DNA of 64,000 bases from Balanoglossus misakiensis. Its lineage: Eukaryota; Hemichordata. The DNA lies in the NCBI GenBank assembly GCA_040954595.2, contig CM082576.2, positions 3,410,001-3,474,000 of the forward strand, read 5' to 3'. A program made the position numbers and the translations under genes. Below the pieces are notes generated by a model. That model did not search any database. It was not told the DNA's origin and worked only from the letters and a program-made list of their open reading frames with translations. The first letter of the stretch is position 1. Every line of letters starts with the position of its first letter. Positions 55,701 through 64,000 of this stretch are shown here, one piece after another.

Positions 55701-58700
55701 GTGCGTTGATATGGAGACTGATCTGTATCAGTGAGGAATTTGTTCACCCTTGGTGAATCGCGGAAATGATGCATCACGTCATTGTGAATGCGATGCATGG
55801 ATTTCTTCTGATTTTTTTTGACAGCCGTCAGAATGAGGGGAAACAAAATCTGAGCATTTTTCTCGTCTGGTGTGTTGGTGACCATGGCACAGACAATGAT
55901 AAGTATTTCGCTTTGTGTAGTCTTTCATGTGGTGGGTGATGTCACACCAAAAAAAGAAAAGACACAATAAAATGTCAGATGGCAGTGAATTGATTTCCAT
56001 GGTTATCAATATTCAAGTTTACTGTGTCCTTGGTCCTTGAATAAGTGAATCGATCAAGTCTCATGAATCTTCTCTTTTTGTCATCCACTTTTGATCCTGC
56101 ATAATTATTGTAGACTGTACTAGATTCAATGTTGATATTTTATCTGCAAACAGGGATATAAATTACAGGCTCTGAAATTCACATCACGTATATACATCAT
56201 GTACATGTACACACGTATGATCGGTAGAGGAAACAGTATCGTTAATGAGTAAAGTCTCTCGGCAGCATATGTAATCACTGTGGTTTCCACATATGCCTTA
56301 ATTCATTTAATACTATAATGTTTTTTTGTACTTAAATCATGTAGACTAGCTTTTGTTTGAATAACATTTTTTTCATATCACTTGGAAGTTTTGGGAAACT
56401 GCATAATTCATCCAGTTTGTGTTCCAATGTTATAATTTTTGTCAAAGTGGCTGAAAGAACCTCTCAAAAGAACTGGAGGAGAAATGGAACTTGCGGGTGG
56501 AGGGCAAACACAGAGGGGGGGGGGGGAGGGTGAATGTCAGATGGTGTTCTGTCAGATGATTCTATCTCAAGTCCTGAGGTGTGTTAAAAGTTCACCTGTT
56601 GATAAATTGGTCACATCTGTTGCTTTGGATTACAGAGTGACTGGGTCCGTCATGTATCATTCATGTGAACTTTGAAAAACTATCTTCTTGATAATTTTTT
56701 TGCCATCTGTAGTTTTCTCCGGTTGCTGTGAAATGTCACAGTGTTGTCCAGATGTCGCAGAAAAGATTGTTTTGTGTGTGACTGAGTGACCAGCTTGCGG
56801 GCATACAGCTCCACTGTTAATTTCCTCAAAGGACTCTAGCCAGAAGTTAATGTCGAGTTGGCCGGTTTTGAAGCAAAAAGTTGAAGTTGAATGGGCTGTT
56901 TTAGGGAGCTGAAACTTCTGCTTCTGATTGCAATACTTCAGCTGTGTATTTGGTTGTGCGCCCAATACCACTGCATTCTAGTGTCCACGGGTGACAACAG
57001 AAATCCCCCGCACAAGCGCATCATGAATCATCGATGCATCCATGCACGACTGAAATTGACAAATGATGTTCATTGGACACGGAAATCAGATGCCGGAATC
57101 ATTTTTATGAGGAAGAACCTCCCATGGTGTGCCGGGTCTGTACCCAAAGTTATCCGAGGAATCTACGCCCAGGTTGTTAAACATATCCCCGTCTAACTGT
57201 TGGGCTGCTTTTCAGATTGATGGGAACGCAATGGCGATGGCCAAATGCTGTGATTTCCTGCAAGAGCCACAAATCAGGAATGAATGAGCCCAGATTATGA
57301 CCTGTCGTGCCACTGTTCATACGTTACAATTAAAACAGCCGGGTGCATTCAAAGAACCTGTCACAAAATGACCAGAGTTTCTGCATCTATAGTGATTAGA
57401 GCATTTAAACAAAGGATGCTGTTCAGTTTCATCTGCTGTGTAAATTTCAATCTATTTTTAATCACCCATCAATAAATTTCTACATCGTTACTATATATAT
57501 ATTGAAAATTCATTGGGTCGCCATATAGATTATGATTAGTTAACTCGTAGTTATTGGCGGTTCTGAAAATTCAAAATGATGTCTCTTTCATTGACATTGC
57601 AAATTAAAATTAATGTCCCTTTAATTATTTTTTTCTAGCTGGCTTCTGAATGTTTCATGCTTGTGCAAAGTTTTAGAAACAACTCTTTAAGAGTAGCTTC
57701 ACATTGTGTTGTATTTCGAAACGTTCTCAAAATCATCAAAAATGAATGTTGATTTTATATCAGTCCAAACACACACGTGTCTACAGTACTCAGTGTGATA
57801 GCAAAATCAACAAGGACAACATTTGCTACACTTAGAGGTAATTGTATGCTTTTTCAGTGTACCAGCCATTGATTTTCCTTATTTCTTGCCGTTTCCCATT
57901 CATAAAATTTGAATGAAACCAGGAGTTGATAATTATATGCAGAAATATTGTACCAGGGGGCTTTTTTCTTCGCTGTTACTGTTATTGTGTTGGTAAACTC
58001 ATTCAGTATTGTCGCTGTGAATTTGGCCTGGAGATACAGTCTTTGAATTTTCAATAGCATCAATCTTTCTTTTCATTTTTCTGAAAATTATAGTTAGCGG
58101 GCTAAAAAGGTGTTTCTAAGTAACAATTTCACGGCTTTACTTGTGACCGATGGTGACGATATATTCATGATTTCCCCAATGATTTCATATGTCGGGGTGG
58201 GCGGAAAGATATTCTGGAATATTTCTCTTGACTTTTTCCCTTAAAGTCGAGTGAAATATGTGTGTGTTTTGTCCTCTGCGGGTGGATATTGGCAAATCCT
58301 TTCTTGATAAAGTGAAAATTATTGACTCTTATGCTCAATCAAGCCCAGTAGTGGATCACTGATATATGATATATTTGGTTGTAATTCTTTTTTTCAAAAT
58401 AACTCCTACCAGTGCTAATGGGTAGATTAAAGGACCCCCTTTTCACTGTTAGATTTGTTCCACAAGCCAAGTTTTAGCTTTTTGGAGATTAATATTTTTC
58501 TTCAAATATCAGATCTGCCAACCAGGCACTGTGAGATCCCAGCTTTCACATGTTTCACTGAAAAGCGCAAATCCTTGGGAAGATCATTTATTCAGCATTT
58601 TGTCTGAAACCAAACATTTATGTTTTATGGGGACGGCAACAGCGGGACAGCTGATGTACGTATTCCGACAGTGCGCCCACGGGGATGGCAACTGGAGAAG

Positions 58701-61700
58701 GATTTGTCGAGTTCTGTCAGAGCCACGCAGGGATTTGCTGCTACATGAGACCAATGTGTAGTATACCGGTGTGTATATGCTGGGGGAGTTGAAATCAGAA
58801 GTTTTCCGGGGAAATAGTGAACAGAATAAAAGATGCAACGAGCTGGCTCAGTGTTATTGTGCTACTGGTGATTTGTATTTCCCTGTCAATACTTAAAACT
58901 AAGCTAAAGTCCAGGCACGTATGCACACAAAACCTGCTAATGAAGAAAGCTTGTCTGAAAAGCGGGATCGTGTTCTTGATCACGGAACAGGAATCTTCCT
59001 GCTCTTTCATCAATTTTTACAAACCTATTGATTTTTAGCCCTGGCGATTTTTGAGGCGATGGCGTATTCAGCTCAGACGGCAGACGTGATGAACGGTCGG
59101 CACCGCATCAGTCCGCGAGATGAATACTAAATCAATTAAAGAGGGACAGGAAATCAGTCCTGGCAACTGCCATCCGCTCGAGCAATAAGATATTCAGAGC
59201 TGCTTCTCAAACACTGATTTGTAATTTCCAGCCATGTATGCCGGCTTTCCCCCCGGGGGTGCAGTGAGACCCTGATCCTCCCTGGGCGAGGTCCCTTGCT
59301 TCTGACCATGCATACTCAAGAGATGGTGTTGTCTTTCTCGGGGAGAGAGAGGTTGCATACTAATTGGAAGGTGGAGCCGGTCCAGAGTCAGTACGGGTCA
59401 TGATATTCCCAGGACAGAACCGGAGAATTCAGACAGAAATGAGGAATGATTCTCACTGATTTTGAGTGATGGATGGGTCATATGAAATGTGACATCGCTA
59501 GTCAGCCAGTGGCTCTGTCAGACTGCCATAAATATCATTATGATCATACAGATCAGACAAAAACAAACCAAAAAATAAAACACACAGACAAAGCGAAGCA
59601 AATCTGTATAATCAGTTCTTGTCTTGATTCTGAAGCTCCAGAGTCAAAAATCCAATTTAATCATCCGCCTGTTATTGAATAGTGATCAGTTCCTGTGTCA
59701 ACATCATCACTGATCATGGCTGTCACATTACCAGAACCCCCCCCCCCCCTACCCATGTGTGCATGCACCAGTTGTCATCCAATGTAAACTGGCCGAGCAG
59801 CTATAAAAAAAATATTGCCCATAAATCTCAACCGATGTTAGGTAATATGCGTGATCCAAGTCAGAATAATCCAACCTTGACAACAGCGCTGGCTTCTGTG
59901 CCGACAGACTGCCGTAACTTCGAATGCAATCACTCGGAACATCTGGCATCTTAATCTCCATCTCCTCCCCATCTTTCACTTTGTTTCTCCAGAGACACTG
60001 CCGAGAAGGCTCACATCCGATCTGAAGTGGATAAGATGATCCATCAGATTAATTATGAACTGGAGGTGAGTAGCTTTCCGTGTCGGCCCATAGACGTACT
60101 CGGCCTGCTTTTCTGATGAAAGAGCAGACTGATGGGCTCCGACGGAGACAAGATACAAAATTGAGATTTACCGCACCTGTGGGAAATGCCCCTCGACAGG
60201 CAGGCACGTCCAGATGCCGAGCCTGAATGCTGAACTGAAAAATTCATCGCCTGTGTGCCTTTTTTTGTTGTGACTTTGAGATTTATATATATGGCAAAAG
60301 GTGAAACATCTTTGTCCTTGTCCCCCAGACTTTCTGTGTTCTTTAATGCAATCAGAGGATTGTACTATTATGTTAGGTAAATTGAAATCACTGGGGGATG
60401 AACAGCCTTGCCATCAATTCAGGTTTGTTTATTTCTGTTCGTAATGCTGAGACATGCTAAGAAAAGATTATACTGTCACTTTTGGCTATTATCTAGCAGT
60501 TTTTTTTTTTTTGGATCTACCGGTACTCTGTTTCTTTCCCTGTAATATGCTTACTAAAATACAAGAGTTCTGTTTGTCAATGTCGCATGCATATGTGTGA
60601 TGACTGTGACAGTAAATTGAGATTTTATGCTGCACATTCATCACCTTGACTGCATCACAGTACCCAGTGCAGCATCACATTATCCAGTGATTAAATTCTC
60701 TTCAATGACATGTACAGTAAAACCTGTCTGAACTGGACACCAAAGAAATTGTTCAGTTTGCAGAGGGTCCAGTTTATAGAGGTTCTCCAAACATGTGGTT
60801 CTGTGCAAAAGGGACTGGAAAAGGTGTTCAGTATAGACAGGTTTCCAGATTGGAGAGGGTTTTGTAATATAGGTTTTACTGTATTATTGAAGTGAGCAAG
60901 CAAGGGCATCTTATTTTGTGTGTTGAAAAGTACCCCCAGCTCTGAAAACTCAAAAACTAGTTTTGTGTTCTTGCACTGAGGAGCATAGCTAACAAATTAA
61001 AGTTTGTTGACCTTTTATTCAAGCTTGTATTTTTTTTTTCCATTTTCACCGATTGGCAAGCGAGTTCAGTGTTTTTGTCAGTTGATGATAGTCAGTCATT
61101 ATTGATAAAGAAAGTGATACGCGTATAGTATTAGGTGACCGGCACGGGAAAGGTTGCTCATATTAATGTTAATCAAGTGTAACTCTAAACCGTAAAAAGT
61201 ATATTTACCAAATGCTTTGAGGTACTCTAATTGAAAGAACATGACACCCTTGTAGTCACGGTAATACAACGCTTCCTGGCTGAGTGTTCCAGGCTGAAGA
61301 AATGTATCCTTTTCATTCAAGTGTCATTTTTCTATGTTACCTTCTCTCTTTGTGTGTGTACATGTATGTGTGTGACTGTTAATGCTCATGTTTGCGTCCG
61401 CCCGTAGATTGAGTTTCAACAAACGCGAAAACAGAGCGGGGCAGGAGCGACCATCCCTCAGAGAGACCCCGATGCAGCCAAGACAGCTGCCGCCAAAGGC
61501 AAGACCAAGCCCGCCAAGAAAAAGGTGCAGGCCAAAATAAACACCGGACTGAAAAAGAAAAAACCTGTTGGGGATGACGTGGAGGGGAAGGAAAATAAAC
61601 CAGAGAAGCAGACAGTGAGTGCTAGTTTGGCTGGCTTTGTTTTATCGTAGACCGTAGAAAGATTTTATACTATGTTGTTTGATCCAGCATGTTTATATGT

Positions 61701-63203
61701 TGAAACATGCATCTGATGGGAGAGACTGAGTGCTCCCTCACGAAGTCACACCGGTTCACATTAGACTGACACAGCCCAGATATTCTACTCCCTGATGTGT
61801 TCCTTTGTGCAACCTGAGCCCATTAAATCATTTAGCATAGGAGAGGAAAAGAGGTTTTGTGTTCAAAATGCCAGTCGTGTGAAATTCTAGATGCAATAAG
61901 CACACCCTGGTCTTTTGTCTACTGACAGACCAAATCTGTTGCCATGGAGAGTCCACAAATCCAGATTTTCTCTCAGCGTCTGAGTGTGAGATGTCTTCAT
62001 TTTATGTATTAAAGCAGTCTGCCAGATTGATCCACAAATGCAAAAAAGCACAGTCTCTCCTCCTGTTTGCTTGGCATCATATCTTTTTCTTAACATTTTT
62101 CAAATAAAAGTCTTTTGAAAGGCACATTATATATCTCTTGATAGGTTAAGAAACCACCAAAGGTAGCCCCGTCACATATGCAAGATGAGCAGTACTTGAC
62201 ACGAGTGTATGGGAAAGCACTGTACCATCCACAGAGAACTACAGAAAAGACGGGTCCCTATTTAAGACTAAAGAGTACACCAGCCAAACCTAGTGGTGGC
62301 CGACCAAAAGTGAGCAAAGATGTACAAGGTGAGGGCTGGGTGATGGAGACACACCTTACGTGTAAGCACTTTGCAGTTCTGGAGAGAGACAATAAAAACT
62401 ACCGTTAGAGGGAACCAGAGAAAAAATGTGCTTTTAAAAATCTAGTGTTGTGTGTTTTTTTTTCTTTTTTAATTTTCTAGCTATCAAAATGAAGTCGTCC
62501 AGGACCCAGACCACGCCTTCACCGAAGAAACCCAAAGTTGTGAAGGACCGACCCGAGTACTACTTCAACCCACAGAGAGACATGGTACCCAGAGGGTATG
62601 CTGCAGCCCCAGTGTCTGGCCAACTCATCCCCATGGCGATCCCTCTGGGAGAGCCCAGAATAGGCACGGGGCTGACTCAGCCGGTGGTCATCAGTACGGC
62701 AAGGCCTCTGGACACCAGCAACGTGGCCATTGTTGACATCAAGCAGCCGGAAGAACCGCCAGAGCCACAACTCGCAGTCCAGGTAGGCTGCGGTGATTTG
62801 TTGACTGAAACAAGACTGACCTTTCCAAAGCAGGCAATCATAGATTAACTGCCAGTGCTTATGCAAGAACACACCTTCAAGTTCCACAGTTGCTTTTTGC
62901 TTGTAGTTCCTTATTTTACCCCTGCTTCAGAGATTTCACATTAATGAATTATGTAAACTTTACATAATGTTTCCCCTCACAGCACAGGTAGATTGTCAAG
63001 CAACTGCTTTTTATTTAAATCCATAATTTTGAGATTACTGGTAAAATGAAATTAACTCTGCCAGTATTCACGTTCTTATAATAATAATACCAAAATCTAC
63101 TTCTTTTCTTCACCCAACTAACACATAGATTTTACCCAGCGTAGACATAGATACAGCACCACCAACACCTGTGTTCAGTGAACCAGTCGTACCATCCCCT
63201 GAG
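19717..63203 (+). CDS. KIAA0586: TALPID3 (KIAA0586), centrosome/ciliogenesis protein; 15 exons, 3' part outside window
   Basis: Distal-centriole protein required for basal-body docking, ciliary vesicle formation and Hedgehog signalling in vertebrates. Exons: 19717-20185, 20496-20764, 20893-21038, 21243-21459, 22113-22304, 22458-22773, 23058-23169, 50254-50368, 53862-53930, 55068-55297, 59993-60065, 61408-61614, 62145-62328, 62481-62782, 63129-63203. Phases join throughout, for 992 residues; the human protein is over 1,500. Landmarks: a Ser-rich N-terminus; an Ala-rich stretch before MLK (about 350-367); a coiled coil (368-431, ending in a Gln-rich run); [20 protein letters not shown]; the conserved essential coiled-coil region [14 protein letters not shown] to [11 protein letters not shown] (about 690-736); a Lys-rich linker; [34 protein letters not shown]. 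The start is the first in-frame Met after an upstream stop at 19606; an unseen upstream exon is possible. The seventh intron (27 kb) holds the IRF2BP gene. Confidence 0.93.
23058..23060 (+). other. Possible alternative acceptor (GAAG|GAG|GC) at TALPID3 exon 7
   Basis: Two AG acceptors three bases apart (after 23057 or after 23060) both keep frame and differ by one Gly codon. I used the upstream one. Usage cannot be told from sequence. Confidence 0.4.
23170..34120 (+). other. TALPID3 intron 7, left part, including the probable IRF2BP 5' region
   Basis: No TALPID3 exon was found and none is needed, because phase 2 at 23169 joins cleanly at 50254. About 27.3-34.1 kb is visibly richer in CG dinucleotides than its surroundings and has C runs at 28298-28310, 28840-28851 and 31351-31364. 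X-box-like palindromes occur at 27394, 31722 and 33569. This suits a CpG-rich promoter and regulatory domain for the nested gene. No protein-coding sequence was recognised. Confidence 0.55.
34121..34596. mobile_element. 458-bp fold-back DNA transposon (MULE-like MITE) with 9-bp target duplication
   Basis: Arms 34130-34284 and 34433-34587 are reverse complements over 155 bp with a single mismatch, separated by a 148-bp spacer. The element begins TAGTCTCGGTTACCCAGACG and ends with the complement. The 9-mer TGCTTGCCT flanks it directly on both sides (34121-34129 and 34588-34596), which is a target-site duplication. Very long terminal inverted repeats with 9-bp duplications are typical of Mutator-like elements. 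There is no transposase, so it is non-autonomous. The near-identical arms suggest a recent insertion. It lies 196 bases before the IRF2BP start, probably in the promoter or 5'UTR, and any transcript through it could form a long hairpin. Confidence 0.9.
34793..36736 (+). CDS. IRF2BPL: IRF2BP-family transcriptional co-regulator (IRF2BPL-like), intronless, nested in TALPID3 intron
   Basis: Nuclear co-regulator; vertebrate IRF2BP1/2/L bind IRF2 and other partners and carry an N-terminal zinc finger and a C-terminal RING-type domain. A single open frame encodes 647 residues. Visible: a C4 zinc finger with Cys12, Cys15, Cys33 and Cys36 ([21 protein letters not shown]); a Pro/His-rich region; an acidic-basic stretch (about 220-245); a conserved central domain (about 261-389, with [20 protein letters not shown] and [17 protein letters not shown]); a basic [13 protein letters not shown] tail; and a C-terminal RING-like domain from Cys565 ([17 protein letters not shown] to CPSGQKCPL) ending KVKKEREV. 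The central domain makes it closest to IRF2BPL, though it is probably the single pre-duplication gene. The start is the first ATG in a frame left open upstream. The intronless form is usual for this family. Confidence 0.96.
   Translation: MSLPLRMHRQHCYLCDLPRTPWAILHDFSEPVCRGCVNYEGPDRIELVIEAARQMKRAHGFQDAKPFHKAPPPPHGPPGHGHHGPPPQSLPPRNVSVHEGSSQMENSPRPPLAPHIGPHVDRYPIHDRSRSLHEYAPQHQRLVANGPGNFHGEEVSEGNRRSPAMVRGNPHPPGVPIHVSNNTAAIPPAPRPALGPPPPTSTASNANSTNNNKRPLPDRDRESDRERDDDSSNNSDTDRRLGEDTYSQRPALVRQTLASLSNCTPFEIRFKKDHSLVGRVFSFDASSKPGLDYELKLFIEYPLGSNSVYSSASGVAKQMYQDCMKDFGKGLSSGFKYLEYEKKHGSGDWRILGDLLPEAVRFFKETVNPEMLPQPYIDASYPMLPSAVPTTIARHIPKVKKRKSSPGPEGDGGGKLSDEQHQRQQWIQSQAEALKLTMASTGYSGNSGPPSSSVSPVSNPTSGTPPETASTTQGGGPSPMAALMSVTDNLVTPISPGKGHDSVLGHMSNIGHTHINPPSPSTAHRRALYRSKELGIMQSAADASISSNSNNLPDSSVSNNSVLKCTICHERLEDTHFVQCPSVPSHKFCFPCSRDSIKKQGTAGEVYCPSGQKCPLVGTNTPWAFMQGEIATILGDHEVKVKKEREV
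36737..39345 (+). other. Candidate IRF2BP 3'UTR
   Basis: No coding sequence follows the stop. The first clear AATAAA downstream is at 39340-39345, implying a 3'UTR of about 2.6 kb, which would resemble the long 3'UTRs of vertebrate IRF2BP genes. A 13-base G run is at 36840-36852. The actual end is inferred. Confidence 0.4.
39346..50253 (+). other. TALPID3 intron 7, right part
   Basis: AT-rich non-coding sequence. I found no exon or recognisable protein on either strand. It contains X-box-like motifs near 40067, 40636 and 47983-48008 and a trinucleotide repeat at 48476-48521. Confidence 0.55.
48476..48521. repeat. Compound (GAT)n-(GAG)n microsatellite
   Basis: About nine GAT units run directly into about seven GAG units within the large TALPID3 intron. 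Confidence 0.95.
51267..51334. repeat. Nested imperfect palindrome in TALPID3 intron 8
   Basis: The outer arms TGAAACCTCAAAG (51267-51279) and CTTTGAGGTTTCA (51322-51334) are exact complements. Inside them CTTTCGC (51290-51296) pairs with GCGAAAG (51305-51311). The two-tier stem spans 68 bases. Its role is unknown and it may be a decayed fold-back element. Confidence 0.7.
53570..53697. repeat. 65-bp tandem duplication
   Basis: The unit TAGGCAAAAAAGATTAAATT through GTTGTCCGCT occurs at 53570-53634 and again from 53635 to 53697, with one mismatch. It lies about 160 bases before TALPID3 exon 9. The high identity indicates a recent event. Confidence 0.95.
60066..61407 (+). other. TALPID3 intron 11
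   Basis: A 1.3-kb intron between the exon ending NYELE and the Lys-rich exon at 61408. It contains a pogo/Tigger-like MITE (60713-60883) and otherwise nothing recognisable. Confidence 0.6.
60713..60883. mobile_element. 167-bp pogo/Tigger-like MITE with TA target duplication
   Basis: TA|CAGTAAAACCT opens the element at 60715 and AGGTTTTACTG|TA closes it at 60881, an exact 11-bp terminal inverted repeat flanked by TA. The CAGTAAAACC terminus is characteristic of pogo/Tigger-type members of the Tc1/mariner superfamily. The interior is too short for a transposase, so the element is non-autonomous. Confidence 0.82.
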
Positions 63204-64000
63204 GTAAGGCTGTCCAAATATTTGGGTTGGAAATTCCACCAGTCTGCGTTCACGCCCTCACCTGTCTGTGTTATGGTCGTTGGTGTCATGGCATTTTGTC
63301 TGTGTGTGTTGTCGCAATTGTCTTGTTGTTTTTGATGTTCAGTGTGCGTGCTGAAATATCATGACATGAAAGTATACAGTTTTGTTAGTTAGGCGTGACA
63401 TCCATAAAATTCCGGCAGATTCCAGAAGTAGTTCACTGTGCACTCTCTGACGTAAGACGTGAGAAATTTATGCAACATCAGTGCAACGAACTGTGAGGTG
63501 AATGCAACAAGAAAGATCTTAGCTTTACAGTTCCGGCATGCATGACAGCTCTATTCCCTTGCCTGCTTTATTTGTGCATGGCTGCTGTGAGTGTTGAGTG
63601 GAAATGACTCATTGATTTTCTTCATTGCTTGTTACACACTAGTGTTTCAAGAACTCAATATTTAACTTAACCATTCATGTGTGGCGTTATCTGTTCTGGC
63701 TGTAATTTCCTGTGAGATTCAATGACAGATTTAAGAGCTTTGGTCGATCAGTCAGTCAATCAGTTGCAACAGAAAAAAAAAAGAAAACTGAAGTTTTCCA
63801 TCGTCAAGCAGGAATACAGGCAGAAATTTATAAATTTGCGAATGCACTCTATTATTGCAATGCTGTTTGGCAAAAAAAAAAACTTTTTGCCAACATTGAG
63901 AGTAATAGTCTTCAAAAAACTTTACAGATAGACCTTAAAACATTTCAGTGAAAATTTAACATTAATTTAATTGACCAAACTTTCAAAATATGTCAGTAAT
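63204..64000 (+). other. TALPID3 intron 15, running to the window end
   Basis: A GAG|GTAAGG donor at 63203 opens an intron that is still unfinished at the right edge. No further exon was recognised here; the C-terminal third of TALPID3 must lie beyond the window. Confidence 0.7.

Larger units (their letters stand above)
50369..59992 (+). other. TALPID3 introns 8 to 10 with small exons at 53862 and 55068
   Basis: Three introns (50369-53861, 53931-55067, 55298-59992) are non-coding as far as I can see. They hold a palindrome at 51267-51334, a 65-bp tandem duplication at 53570-53697, a G run at 56515-56526, a C run at 59737-59749, and one signal-peptide-like open frame at 56891-57196 that I do not call as a gene. 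Confidence 0.55.

Noticed and set aside
1-64000. tRNA, rRNA, CRISPR array, operon or bacterial-style features
   Set aside because: None seen by eye; short tandem repeats are microsatellites or homopolymers, and genes are intron-split and eukaryotic.

Overview
This window is eukaryotic nuclear DNA: coding sequence is split into short exons with GT-AG introns, poly(A) signals follow genes, and introns are long and AT-rich with many G/C homopolymer runs and small transposon remnants. The gene content points to an invertebrate deuterostome, a lancelet (amphioxus) or an acorn worm. I cannot decide between these from sequence alone. Bacterial features such as operons, Shine-Dalgarno sites and CRISPR are absent.

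Layout. (1) 0.14-6.5 kb: two retinol-dehydrogenase-type short-chain dehydrogenases (RDH11/12/13/14 family), arranged head to head, each with seven coding exons whose lengths match almost exactly, so an old inverted duplication. (2) 6.9-14.1 kb: a complete ten-exon Rab32/38-family small GTPase with a 5-nucleotide microexon inside the P-loop codons and His instead of the catalytic Gln. (3) 18.3-19.0 kb, minus strand: TIMM9, a three-coding-exon mitochondrial small Tim chaperone. (4) 19.7 kb to beyond the right end, plus strand: TALPID3/KIAA0586, a centrosomal and basal-body protein needed for cilium assembly and Hedgehog signalling. Fifteen coding exons are visible, encoding about 992 residues, and the 3' part lies outside. 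(5) 34.8-36.7 kb, plus strand: an intronless IRF2BP-family (IRF2BPL-like) gene lying entirely inside a 27-kb intron of TALPID3. A 458-bp fold-back DNA transposon with 155-bp arms and a 9-bp target duplication sits 0.2 kb upstream of it.

How they relate. These genes do not form a pathway. TIMM9 and TALPID3 are divergent with a shared promoter region, as they are in human 14q23.1. The nearest human relatives of the RDH pair (RDH11/RDH12) and of the IRF2BP gene (IRF2BPL) are also on 14q, so the window looks like a compact piece of an ancestral chordate/deuterostome linkage block. The 23-50 kb TALPID3 intron contains IRF2BP, its probable 5' region and its probable long 3'UTR. All gene models were built by hand from splice sites and reading-phase continuity; transcripts would confirm them.
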